This document shows positions 27,749 to 35,427 of a stretch of 64,000 nt of DNA, piece after piece. The position numbers and the translations under genes are program-made. Each line of letters begins with the position of its first letter. Within the stretch, counting starts at the first letter, position 1. The notes under the pieces were generated by a model, which was not told the origin of the DNA, searched no databases, and worked only from the letters and a program-made list of their open reading frames with translations. Origin of the DNA: JALOOX01 sp964557955 (lineage in GTDB: Bacteria; Desulfobacterota; Syntrophobacteria; Syntrophobacterales; Syntrophobacteraceae); NCBI GenBank assembly GCA_964557955.1, contig CAZLCS010000030.1, forward strand, positions 1 through 64,000. Reading direction: 5' to 3'.

Positions 27749-29362
27749 TCAGAGGTTGAATCTCTGCATCTTCTTGATGAGGCCGAAACGGCTCAGGCCG
27801 AGCTCCCTGGCGGCCAGTGACTTGTTGCCCGAATGCCGCAGGAGCGCCTCCTGCAGGGCTTTTATTTCGATGGCTTCCAGTCTTTGTTTCAGGGTGCCGC
27901 GTGTCGGCTCGGAGCCGTTGGCGAGGGCGGCATCGGTACGAATCTTGTCAGAGAGGTGCTCGAGCTCGATCATCGCATCATTCTCAACCAGTGCGACGGC
28001 ACGCTCGATTTCATTCTCCAGTTCGCGAACATTTCCCGGGAACGGATAGGAGCAGAGGCAATCCATCGTCATTCGGCTGATGCCTCGCACCTTCTTTCGG
28101 CTTTTCTCGGCATGTTTTCTCATAAAGTGCCGAACCAGAATGGGAATGTCTCCCGCACGCTCACGCAGCGGGGGAAGCACAATGGGGAAGACGTTCAAGC
28201 GGTAGTACAGGTCTTCCCGAAAGCGGCCGGTTCGGACATCTGCAGCAAGATCCCGATTCGTGGCGGAGATCACCCTCACGTTCACCTTCTTGGATTGATT
28301 GGCTCCCAGCGGACGGATTTCTCCTTCCTGCAGCACCCGCAGGAGAGACACCTGCATGGCGAGCGGCATGTCCCCCACTTCGTCGAGGAAGATGGTCCCC
28401 CCATCGGCCTCTTCAAATAGCCCCTGCTTGTCGTTGAGGGCTCCCGTGAAGGCGCCCCTGCGGTAACCGAACAGCTCGCTTGCCAGAAGGGTCTCGGGGA
28501 TTCCGCCGCAATTCTGGGAGACAAATCGGCCGAGCCGCCGTGAGCTGTTCTGGTGAATGGAACGCGCCACGAGCTCTTTTCCCGTTCCCGTTTCACCATG
28601 GATCAACACGGTGATATCAGACTCGATGGCCTTTTCGCAGAGCTGGAAAACCTTGAGGATCTGGGGGCTGTTACCCTTGACGTGACAAAAATGGTACTTG
28701 TCTTCGAGCTCCCTTCTCCGGAGGAAGTTCTCCTGTTGAGAGTGCTCGATGAGCAGGTCTTTTTCGCGGTCCACATACTGCAAGTCCCTGTAGGCGCTCT
28801 GGAGCTCCTCGAACATCCTGGCGTTGTCAAGCGCCATGCCGATGGTGCCCGCAATGATGCTCAGGAAATTCAGGTCGGTCTGCGTAAAGGCTTCGCGATG
28901 CCGGTGGCAGCCTTCAATGACACCGGTGATTCTTCCCTTCGCGTGGATAGGGGCGACGATCATCGAGCGCGTCATGAAACCGGTCTGATCGTCCACCTGT
29001 TTGAAGTGCTGGGGGTCCTGGGAGACATCCTGGATCAGTTCAGGAATTCCACTGCCGAGCACTCTTCCCGCGATGCCATGGTTTGCCGGAAAACGCAATT
29101 CCTTCAGGGTCTTGGATTCTTCTGCTTCGTTGCCCACCTCCACACGAAAGTAGAGCTCGTTTGCCGTGGGGTCGTGGAGAAGGATGGAAACGGTCTCAGC
29201 GTTGACGAGACCCTTTGTTCGATCGATGATTTTTCTCAACAGTTCGTCCGTGTCGAGCGAGCCATGCAGGGTTTGGGTCACCTCGAGCAGGGCTTTGAGG
29301 CGCTCATGGTCGGTCGTCAAATGGACGATATCTGTCATTTCTTTCAGGATCGCGTTGGACAT
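27749..29362 (-). CDS. Sigma-54-dependent transcriptional activator with GAF sensor
   Basis: Enhancer-binding protein of 537 residues. A GAF sensory domain (about 20-175) is followed by a helical linker, then an AAA+ domain with Walker A GETGTGKE (256-263), the sigma-54 contact loop GAFTGA (303-308) and Walker B GTIFLDEVGD (322-331), and a Fis-type helix-turn-helix near the C-terminus (NKSLAARELGLSRFGLIKKM). All motifs needed to open sigma-54 promoters are intact. There is no receiver domain, so a small ligand or redox signal on the GAF domain is likely. ATG 29362 has GGAGAGG. A -24/-12 promoter, a terminator and three palindromes lie upstream, suggesting autoregulation or control of a small RNA. 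Confidence 0.93.
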   Translation of the reverse strand: MSNAILKEMTDIVHLTTDHERLKALLEVTQTLHGSLDTDELLRKIIDRTKGLVNAETVSILLHDPTANELYFRVEVGNEAEESKTLKELRFPANHGIAGRVLGSGIPELIQDVSQDPQHFKQVDDQTGFMTRSMIVAPIHAKGRITGVIEGCHRHREAFTQTDLNFLSIIAGTIGMALDNARMFEELQSAYRDLQYVDREKDLLIEHSQQENFLRRRELEDKYHFCHVKGNSPQILKVFQLCEKAIESDITVLIHGETGTGKELVARSIHQNSSRRLGRFVSQNCGGIPETLLASELFGYRRGAFTGALNDKQGLFEEADGGTIFLDEVGDMPLAMQVSLLRVLQEGEIRPLGANQSKKVNVRVISATNRDLAADVRTGRFREDLYYRLNVFPIVLPPLRERAGDIPILVRHFMRKHAEKSRKKVRGISRMTMDCLCSYPFPGNVRELENEIERAVALVENDAMIELEHLSDKIRTDAALANGSEPTRGTLKQRLEAIEIKALQEALLRHSGNKSLAARELGLSRFGLIKKMQRFNL

Positions 29363-29585
29363 ACCTCTCCATCCTGTTGTCCTGACAGATTCAATAATGG
29401 AGATTATAAGGAATTAGGCCCAAGATGACTCTAACCCATCAGGCCGGGAATCCAAACAACAAATTGTGCCGGTTCATGCCTGAATCTTCGAATGGGTTGC
29501 CCAGCGGGGGCCGGGATCACGGATTGGCGTTTGGGAGACCCGGGAGTGAAGCTTGATGGATTTGAGATATCGCGGTACTTTCCTG

Positions 29586-29627
29586 AAAAAAGAACCTCCG
29601 CGGGGGGGCCTGGAAACCCCGCGGAGG
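29586..29627 (-). terminator. Intrinsic terminator upstream of the sigma-54 activator gene
   Basis: A perfect 11-bp stem CCTCCGCGGGG/CCCCGCGGAGG (29595-29605 with 29617-29627) and an 11-nt loop. Read on the minus strand it is followed by TTCTTTTTT, the classical form. It lies about 225 nt before the activator's start codon, so it ends a short upstream transcript or acts as an attenuator. Confidence 0.85.
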
Positions 29628-29672
29628 CCAAAACAATAAAAGAAGTGTGAGAGAAGTGGCATACGCCCTGTG
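29587..29672 (-). ncRNA. Candidate sigma-54-driven small RNA (about 86 nt)
   Basis: Predicted from a near-consensus -24/-12 promoter (29683-29698) whose start would fall near 29672, and an intrinsic terminator ending near 29587. The 45-nt body before the hairpin is rich in U and C (for example ACUUCUCUCACACUUCUUUU), as in small RNAs that pair with Shine-Dalgarno sequences. No open frame with a ribosome binding site fits in it. It could instead be the attenuated leader of the downstream activator gene. Confidence 0.5.
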
Positions 29673-29682
29673 CTGTCCACTG

Positions 29683-29698
29683 AGCAATGGCTGTGCCA
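29683..29698 (-). promoter_or_regulatory. Sigma-54 (-24/-12) promoter
   Basis: The minus strand reads TGGCACAGCCATTGCT. It has TGGCAC, five bases, then TTGCT, which matches the sigma-54 consensus TGGCACG-N4-TTGCW at all but one core position and has the exact spacing. The neighbouring gene encodes a sigma-54 activator, and palindromic candidate enhancer sites lie 120-230 bp upstream. Confidence 0.75.
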
Positions 29699-29820
29699 CG
29701 TTCTGAAACGGCGAGACAGATCGGTAGTTCTACGGACTTTGATCGTTTCGCCATGCGCTCTTGTGCAAGGAGAGGACGTGCTTCACCATTTCCCGAGATG
29801 CGTTGGATTGTTCACAAAAT

Positions 29821-29926
29821 ATCAACTTTGTTGACGCTCTCTTCAACGCGATATCTTGGTAAATAAAGTGAGATCAAAAGGTTGAGCCATCTGTCAATAA
29901 AGTTGACGGCTGTCAACCGAGTTGCT
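29821..29926. promoter_or_regulatory. Three palindromic operator/enhancer sites (GTCAAC-N3-GTTGAC)
   Basis: Sites: ATCAACTTTGTTGAC (29821-29835), GTCAATAAAGTTGAC (29893-29907) and GTCAACCGAGTTGCT (29912-29926). The last two are 19 bp apart centre to centre. They could be the enhancer for the minus-strand sigma-54 promoter. They also overlap a possible sigma-70 promoter for the + strand cyclase (TTGACG at 29903, TATTTC at 29926), where they could act as operators. Confidence 0.6.
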
Positions 29927-29969
29927 ATTTCGAGCCGAAAATCTGAATGTTGAAAGGAGCTCATCTTTT

Positions 29970-30038
29970 ATGAATGAACCGAACCGGCCCGAAGATGCCT
30001 TCTTGTGGAAACGGCAGAGAATCTCTGAGGGGCGATGA
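29970..30038 (+). CDS. Possible 22-codon leader ORF before the cyclase gene
   Basis: ATG 29970 with a strong AAAGGAG upstream opens a 22-codon frame that ends two bases before ATG 30040 of the cyclase. It looks like a translationally coupled leader peptide. The alternative is that the ribosome binding site serves an ATG at 29974 in the cyclase frame, giving 22 extra residues. Confidence 0.35.
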   Translation: MNEPNRPEDAFLWKRQRISEGR

Positions 30039-30039
30039 C

Positions 30040-32298
30040 ATGCCTCGACCGGGAGCCGGCGGCATCATCTGTGTCCTGATTGCGGCACTGGGAAGTCTTC
30101 TGAGCATTTCCCCCATCGGTTTCGAGCTCGAAGAAGGCTACGGCCTGGGGCTCTTGTTCCAGCTTCGCGGACAGATGAATCCCCCTTCGGAAGTGGTTGT
30201 GGTCTCTTTGGACAGTGCGTCGGCCAAGGCATTGGATTTGCCGGACCAACCCTGGAAGTGGCCGAGATCCCTGCATGCGCGCCTGGTGAACAGGCTGGCT
30301 GCCGGAGGTGCCCGGGCCATAGGTTTCGATCTGGTATTCGAGGACCCGCGCCCTGACCATCAGGATGATGCATTCGCGCAGGCTTTGAAAAACGCCGGCA
30401 ATGCGGTCCTTTGCGAATTCATGAAGAAGGAGGCCATTCCGCTCGAGGATTCAGGCGGCAGCAGACTGGGTGAGGCCAGCGTAGAGAGGCTCGTGGGCCC
30501 CACACCGGTCCTGGCCGATGCTGCGGTAGCTCGTGCACCATTTCCTCTGCCCAAGGTGCCCTTTCGGGTCAGCCAGTTCTGGACCTTCAAGACAAACGGT
30601 GCCGACAGGCCGACGTTGCCTGTGGTCATGTTTCAGGTGTACGGTCTCCAGGTATACGAACGATGGATGGAGCTTCTCGGGAAGGTGGCCCCTCACTGGA
30701 CAGGGGGGCTTCCCTCTTCCGCAGGGGATGTAGTCGACGGGAGAGCCGTGGAGTCTTTGGTGGCGCGACTTCGCTCGCTCTTTCTGCAGGACCGGCGGGT
30801 GGCCCGCCAGCTCCTGGATGAAGTGCAGAAGAGCCGTGAGGAAGAACCGTCCGGCCGGCCGGGCCGCATCCTGGAAGCGCTTCTTCGGATGTACTCGATA
30901 CCCGGCGACAGCCTTTTCTTGAATTATTACGGGCGGCCGGGAACCATTCCCACCATTCCCTATCACCGGGTGGTGGAGGAAGCGCATGCCGGGGAAGACA
31001 GCGGATTCCGTATGGATTTTGAGGGCAAAGCGGTTTTTGTGGGGCTTTCGGAGCTGAACCATCCGCAGCAAATGGATGCCTTTTATACGGTTTTTTCGCA
31101 ATCCAACGGCATCGACCTGTGTGGTGTGGAGATCGCCGCGACGGCTTTCGGCAACCTGCTCGACGGCAATTGGGTGAGGCCGGCGGGTGCTTTGACGCGG
31201 GTCCTTCTCATCGCGACCTGGGGAGTGCTCATGGGGACCCTGTGCTGGAACCTTTCCACGTCCGTTGCTCCATTGGGCGCCGTGGGCCTGGGAGGGTTCT
31301 ATTTCGCAGTGGCGCTGTGGGCCTTCACGCATCATGCACGGTGGCTTCCACTGGTGATTCCGGTTCTTATCCAGATGCCTCTTGCCCTGCTGGCTTCCAT
31401 CCTCTGGAAATATCGCGAGTCCATTCTGGAGCGCCGGAATGTCGAGCGCGCCCTGGGACACTATCTTCCTCCTCACATGGTGGAGATGCTGGGCAAGGAC
31501 CTGGACTTGAGCAAAGGAAGCAGGGCCGTTTACGGCGTCTGTCTCTTTTCGGATATCACTCGTTTCACGGCGCTTTCGGAGGGATTCGACCCATCGGCGC
31601 TTCGCGAATTCCTCAACCGCTACTACCACGAGGTTTTCGAGCCGGTGGGACGCCATCGGGGCGTTGTTTCGGATCTTGTGGGCGACTCCATGCTGGCGCT
31701 CTGGGCGGGGTCGGCTCCCGATCGCCTCATGAGGAGGAACGCCTGCAGAGCCGCACTGGACATTCTTGAAACGGTGGAGGTGTTCAACCGGAAGTCGGCT
31801 CCGTTGTGCCTGCCGCTTCGATTGGGAATGCATGCCGGAGACATGGTGCTGGGAACGCTCGGTGCCAGGGGGCATTATGAGTACCGTCCGGTGGGGGACG
31901 TGGTCAACACGGCTTCCCGCATCGAGGGCCTCAACAAGCACCTGGGGACGACGGTTCTCGCCACTGCCGAGGTTTTGCAGGAAGTTGACGGTTTTGTGAC
32001 CCGGGACCTCGGCGAGTTCGTCCTGGTGGGAAAGACGAAGCCGGTGCATGTCTTTGAGCTCGCAGGCATCGCGGGGAACAACCCGGTGCTTCCGGAAGGG
32101 CTTGACGAGGAGTTTTCCGAGGGGCTTCTTCACTTCAGGGCAGGCTCATGGATGAAGGCCCTCGTGAAGTTCCAGGAGTGCGAGGCGATTCTTCCGGGAG
32201 ACGGGCCCTCTCGGTTTTATGGCGGCCTCTGCAGAGACTTCATGATTCAGGAACCGGATGAGCCATGGAGGGGATGGGTTGTCATCACAAGGAAGTGA
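30040..32298 (+). CDS. CHASE2-domain adenylate/guanylate cyclase
   Basis: Membrane receptor cyclase of 752 residues from ATG 30040 (GAGGGG 6 nt upstream). An N-terminal hydrophobic segment (IICVLIAALGSLLSI) leads into an extracytoplasmic CHASE2 domain (about 35-375; typical VVVSLDSASAKAL and GARAIGFDLVFEDP). Three hydrophobic segments follow around 385-465, then a class III nucleotidyl cyclase catalytic domain with LFSDITRFTALSE (metal-binding Asp) and VSDLVGDSMLALW, and VGDVVNTASRIEGL near its end. It should convert an external signal to cAMP or cGMP. A tail of about 80 residues is of unknown role. Its upstream region, shared with the divergent sigma-54 activator, carries three palindromes. 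Confidence 0.9.
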   Translation: MPRPGAGGIICVLIAALGSLLSISPIGFELEEGYGLGLLFQLRGQMNPPSEVVVVSLDSASAKALDLPDQPWKWPRSLHARLVNRLAAGGARAIGFDLVFEDPRPDHQDDAFAQALKNAGNAVLCEFMKKEAIPLEDSGGSRLGEASVERLVGPTPVLADAAVARAPFPLPKVPFRVSQFWTFKTNGADRPTLPVVMFQVYGLQVYERWMELLGKVAPHWTGGLPSSAGDVVDGRAVESLVARLRSLFLQDRRVARQLLDEVQKSREEEPSGRPGRILEALLRMYSIPGDSLFLNYYGRPGTIPTIPYHRVVEEAHAGEDSGFRMDFEGKAVFVGLSELNHPQQMDAFYTVFSQSNGIDLCGVEIAATAFGNLLDGNWVRPAGALTRVLLIATWGVLMGTLCWNLSTSVAPLGAVGLGGFYFAVALWAFTHHARWLPLVIPVLIQMPLALLASILWKYRESILERRNVERALGHYLPPHMVEMLGKDLDLSKGSRAVYGVCLFSDITRFTALSEGFDPSALREFLNRYYHEVFEPVGRHRGVVSDLVGDSMLALWAGSAPDRLMRRNACRAALDILETVEVFNRKSAPLCLPLRLGMHAGDMVLGTLGARGHYEYRPVGDVVNTASRIEGLNKHLGTTVLATAEVLQEVDGFVTRDLGEFVLVGKTKPVHVFELAGIAGNNPVLPEGLDEEFSEGLLHFRAGSWMKALVKFQECEAILPGDGPSRFYGGLCRDFMIQEPDEPWRGWVVITRK

Positions 32299-32427
32299 AA
32301 TACCGGGAGGCACGCGGCGAACCGCTGTTCAGCCTTGATGCGCAGCCTTCGGGGAGTTGACGGGATACGAACCGGATCCTCCGAGATTGCTGTTTCAGTC
32401 CTTTCTGTCTTTGAGGGATAAGCGCTC

Positions 32428-33132
32428 ATGAAACATGGAAAAGATTTCCAGGCCTACCTGACTCCGACATCCATCATCGACAGTGATCATCCGGATGTGG
32501 AGGCCTTTGCCCGCAAGACCTGCGGCGACTCGACCGATGCCGTCGAACGGGCCGTGAAGCTTTACCTGGCCGTCCGCGATTCTATCCGGTACGATCCTTA
32601 CATGCCCTTCCACCTTCCGGAGCACTATCGGGCCAGCGGTGTCCTGAGGAGAGGGCGTGGCTTCTGCATCCCCAAGGCTTCCCTGCTGTGCGCCTGTGCC
32701 CGGGTCATGGGGATACCCTCGAGGCTGGGGTTCGCAAACGTCAGGAACCATCTCGCGACGCGGCAGTTGCTGGATTTTCTGGGAGTCAACCTGTTTGTTT
32801 TCCATGCCTTTGTTGAGATGCATCTGGGAGAGAAATGGGTCAAGGCCACGCCGGCTTTCAACCGGGAGCTCTGTGAGAGGCACCGCGTACCGCCTCTGGA
32901 CTTTGACGGGCGCGAGGACTCCGTGTTTCAACCCTACAATCTTGAAAATCAGAAGTATATGGAATATGAGGTCTTCCTTGGCAGCTATGCCGACGTTCCC
33001 GTCATGGAGATCGTATCCGCATGGGAAGCGACTTACGGGAAGGAGCGTGTTTCAGCTTGGATCCGCCATTTTTCGGGCACTGAAGGCAGGCTCGAATCCA
33101 GCTTTGAGACGGAAGAGGTCATCCAGGCCTGA
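32428..33132 (+). CDS. Transglutaminase-like cysteine protease-fold protein
   Basis: Protein of 234 residues with a transglutaminase-like core: Cys in GRGFCIPKASLLCACARVMG (with following helix), His in NLFVFHAFVEMHLGEKWV, and a downstream Asp in PPLDFDGREDS. The order Cys-His-Asp and the hydrophobic pattern match the superfamily found in many bacterial hydrolases and amidases. There is no signal peptide, so it acts in the cytoplasm; the substrate is unknown. ATG 32428 follows GAGGGATAAG. The next gene begins 63 nt downstream on the same strand. Confidence 0.78.
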   Translation: MKHGKDFQAYLTPTSIIDSDHPDVEAFARKTCGDSTDAVERAVKLYLAVRDSIRYDPYMPFHLPEHYRASGVLRRGRGFCIPKASLLCACARVMGIPSRLGFANVRNHLATRQLLDFLGVNLFVFHAFVEMHLGEKWVKATPAFNRELCERHRVPPLDFDGREDSVFQPYNLENQKYMEYEVFLGSYADVPVMEIVSAWEATYGKERVSAWIRHFSGTEGRLESSFETEEVIQA

Positions 33133-33195
33133 TTTGCGGGGGCGACAGTTCCTGATTGGTTTGAATCATCTCATGGGCTTGCGGGGAATCGAAAT

Positions 33196-33738
33196 TTGAA
33201 GGGAGAATCGAGCGAAGTGGATGGGGACGAGCAGGCGGACAGTCCCATTCTGTGTCAAGTCGAGCGGGCCAAGGCCCTTTACGGGCTGTACGCAGACCGG
33301 CTGACGGCTGACGAGGATATCCGGACCCTGCTGGATCGCTATCGAGCAAGCATCGAGCAGACCGGCGTCGCCATGCATCGGGAAGGGATAGGCGCTGCCT
33401 GTTCGACGTGTGCTCGACAGAACCCTTCCGGGTGCTGTTTTTCCGGGATCGAAGACGGATATGACGACATTCTCCTTCTCCTGAACATGCTCCTCGGTTG
33501 TGCTCTGCCCGAATCACGCGAACAGCCCGACAGCTGCTTTTTCGTGGGCGAACGGGGGTGCAGGCTGATGGCTCGTTTCTACTTCTGCCTGCATTATTTT
33601 TGTCCCGGACTGACGACTTCATTGGGCGACGCGCGCATCGGCGCTCTCCAGCAGCAGGTGGCGCAAGAAATCCATGCGGGATGCCAGGTGGAAGCCGCAG
33701 TCCGAAGATGGCTCCGGGGCCGGTCGGTGACGGTATGA
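33196..33738 (+). CDS. Cysteine-rich protein of unknown function
   Basis: Protein of 180 residues that I do not recognise. A cluster CSTCARQNPSGCCF (about residues 69-82), then CFFVGERGC and FCLHYFC, gives enough cysteines for one or two metal or iron-sulfur sites; the rest is helical. The start is uncertain: TTG 33196 has GGGGA about 10 nt upstream, and GTG 33217 is an alternative. It lies between a transglutaminase-like gene and a sirtuin gene on the same strand and overlaps neither significantly, so a shared operon is likely. A metal-binding or redox role is inferred only from the cysteine pattern. Confidence 0.65.
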   Translation: MKGESSEVDGDEQADSPILCQVERAKALYGLYADRLTADEDIRTLLDRYRASIEQTGVAMHREGIGAACSTCARQNPSGCCFSGIEDGYDDILLLLNMLLGCALPESREQPDSCFFVGERGCRLMARFYFCLHYFCPGLTTSLGDARIGALQQQVAQEIHAGCQVEAAVRRWLRGRSVTV

Positions 33739-33752
33739 AGGGGCGAACGGGC

Positions 33753-34493
33753 ATGAGCACATCAGATGCTGTCATGAAGGTGGATCTGGTTCGGGACCGG
33801 CTCGGCAGGGCTGAAAGGGTGGTGGTCCTGACCGGGGCAGGGATCTCGGCGGAATCGGGGGTTCCCACTTTCAGGGGAGAAGGGGGGCTTTGGCGGCAAT
33901 ACCGTGCCGTGGACCTGGCTACCCCCCAGGCTTTTGCTCGCGATCCCCAACTGGTTTGGGAGTTCTACAACTGGCGCAGGGAAGTCCTGGCGCCGCTTCA
34001 GCCCAACCCGGGCCACATCGCGCTGGTGAAGCTGGAGCAGAAGGTCCCGCAATTCTCCCTCATCACCCAGAACATCGACGGCCTGCATGCACGGGCAGGA
34101 AGTCGAAACATCCTGGAGCTTCACGGCAACATCTGGCATGTGCGCTGCCAGGGCTGTGGGACGGTTGCCGAGGACCGTTCGGTCCTGCCGCCCATGCCGC
34201 TGTGCAGGGATTGCGGGGGGCTTCTGCGGCCTCATGTGGTCTGGTTCGGAGAAGGACTGGATCCCTCCATTCTCACCATGGCCTACGAAGCCGTCCAGCT
34301 CGCCGACGTCATGATGGTCATCGGGACCTCGGGGACCGTCGAACCTGCGGCATCCATGGGCATGGTGGCCAAGGGGAAGGGCGCCTACCTGGTTGAGATC
34401 AACCTGGAGCCGACGCCTTACACCACCCTTTACCACACCAGCATCCTGGGGAAATCCGGAGAAATCCTGCCCATGATCAGCGAGCCCTCGTGA
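33753..34493 (+). CDS. Sir2-family NAD-dependent protein deacylase
   Basis: Sirtuin of 246 residues. Visible motifs are VVLTGAGISAESGVPTFRGEGGLW (GAGxSxxxGIPxFR, NAD binding), TQNIDGLHARAG, LHGNIW (catalytic His), a zinc-binding set CQGCG...CRDCGG, RPHVVWFGE, and IGTSGTVEPA near the end. Length and motif order are those of class III sirtuins (CobB type), which remove acyl groups from lysines using NAD. ATG 33753 is preferred (AAGGGG upstream); ATG 33735, overlapping the previous gene, is the alternative. Confidence 0.95.
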   Translation: MSTSDAVMKVDLVRDRLGRAERVVVLTGAGISAESGVPTFRGEGGLWRQYRAVDLATPQAFARDPQLVWEFYNWRREVLAPLQPNPGHIALVKLEQKVPQFSLITQNIDGLHARAGSRNILELHGNIWHVRCQGCGTVAEDRSVLPPMPLCRDCGGLLRPHVVWFGEGLDPSILTMAYEAVQLADVMMVIGTSGTVEPAASMGMVAKGKGAYLVEINLEPTPYTTLYHTSILGKSGEILPMISEPS

Positions 34494-34535
34494 GAGCTGA
34501 AAATCAGCTCGAAACCCGAAACCCGAAACCGGTCT
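34494..34535. repeat. Hairpin plus heptanucleotide repeat (CCCGAAA)n
   Basis: Directly after the sirtuin stop a perfect 7-bp inverted repeat GAGCTGA-AAA-TCAGCTC is followed by three period-7 units (CTCGAAA, CCCGAAA, CCCGAAA) and CCGGTCTC. It is related in period and in the CGAAA core to the tract at 20547. Confidence 0.7.
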
Positions 34536-34548
34536 CACCATAGCCGTC

Positions 34549-35427
34549 ATGAATCCGCTGCCCCCCTCCCTGCTCTCCAAAGTGAGCCTCCTCAAGAGAC
34601 GGCTGGCCGAGATCCGTTACGTTGCGGTCGCCTTTTCGGGAGGTGTCGACAGCAGTGTTTTGCTCCACATCGCCCGGGAGATTCTGGGTGACAGAGTTGT
34701 GGCGGTCACGGCAAAATCGGAAGTATTGCCGCGCTGTGACCTGGAAGATGCAGTCCGCCTGGCTGAACGTCTTTCGGTTCCGCACTGGGTGCTCGAATCG
34801 AAGGAAATGGCTCTGGCGGATTTCGTAAAAAATGGACCCGATCGCTGTTATGTCTGCAAGAAGGCGAGATATAGCTCCATGCTCGAAGTACTGCATGATC
34901 GCGGGGCTCCGGAGCTTCTGGACGGCTCCAACGCGGACGACGAGAAGGACTACCGACCCGGTAGCCGGGCTGTGAGGGAGCTGGGCGTCAGGAGCCCCCT
35001 CCAGGAGGTTGGATTGTCCAAGGCGGAGATCCGACAGATTGCCGGATACCTCGGACTGGACTGCTGGAACAAGCCGGCTTCGGCCTGTCTGGCATCTCGC
35101 ATTCCGTACGGGAGCTGCATCACACGTGAAAAGCTGGAGCAGGTGGAGATGGCCGAGGAGTTTCTTCGTGGACTCCGCCTGGCTCGGCAAATCCGTGTCC
35201 GCCACCATGGAGATACGGCGCGCATCGAGGTTGAAGGTTCCGCATTGGTGCGAATCATGGAGCAGCCCATCCGGAAAAGGATTGTCGAACACCTGACCGG
35301 TCTTGGTTTTCATTACGTCACCCTTGATCTGGCAGGGTACAGCATGGGCAGTTTGAACAAGGTCATCGAACAGAGGGACGATTTTGGACAGGGATCATCT
35401 GGTTCGGTTACTCAATCAGATTCGTGA
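34549..35427 (+). CDS. larE: LarE, sulfur donor for nickel-pincer cofactor synthesis
   Basis: LarE-like protein of 292 residues. The PP-loop ATP-pyrophosphatase motif SGGVDSS is at 30-36, and ACLASRIPYG carries Cys180, equivalent by pattern to the sacrificial cysteine that donates sulfur in studied LarE proteins. CYVCKKARY adds a further Cys pair (about 102-105). LarE AMPylates the LarB product and converts its carboxylates to thiocarboxylates in making the nickel-pincer nucleotide used by lactate racemase LarA and relatives. It overlaps larB by 44 nt, so the genes are coupled. No strong ribosome binding site is seen before ATG 34549. Confidence 0.92.
   Translation: MNPLPPSLLSKVSLLKRRLAEIRYVAVAFSGGVDSSVLLHIAREILGDRVVAVTAKSEVLPRCDLEDAVRLAERLSVPHWVLESKEMALADFVKNGPDRCYVCKKARYSSMLEVLHDRGAPELLDGSNADDEKDYRPGSRAVRELGVRSPLQEVGLSKAEIRQIAGYLGLDCWNKPASACLASRIPYGSCITREKLEQVEMAEEFLRGLRLARQIRVRHHGDTARIEVEGSALVRIMEQPIRKRIVEHLTGLGFHYVTLDLAGYSMGSLNKVIEQRDDFGQGSSGSVTQSDS

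Noticed and set aside
29431..29754. A 107-codon minus-strand ORF upstream of the sigma-54 activator
   Set aside because: It runs through a perfect intrinsic terminator and a sigma-54 promoter and has no ribosome binding site, so non-coding function is more likely.
29595..29760. Known riboswitch class or 6S RNA in the leader of the sigma-54 activator
   Set aside because: I compared it by memory with GEMM, TPP, cobalamin and 6S patterns and saw no match; only short stems (GTGGCA/TGCCAC, GAAACG/CGTTTC) occur, and the first is explained by the promoter.
30451..32133. A 560-codon minus-strand ORF under the cyclase gene
   Set aside because: Shadow frame; the + strand has CHASE2 and cyclase motifs throughout.
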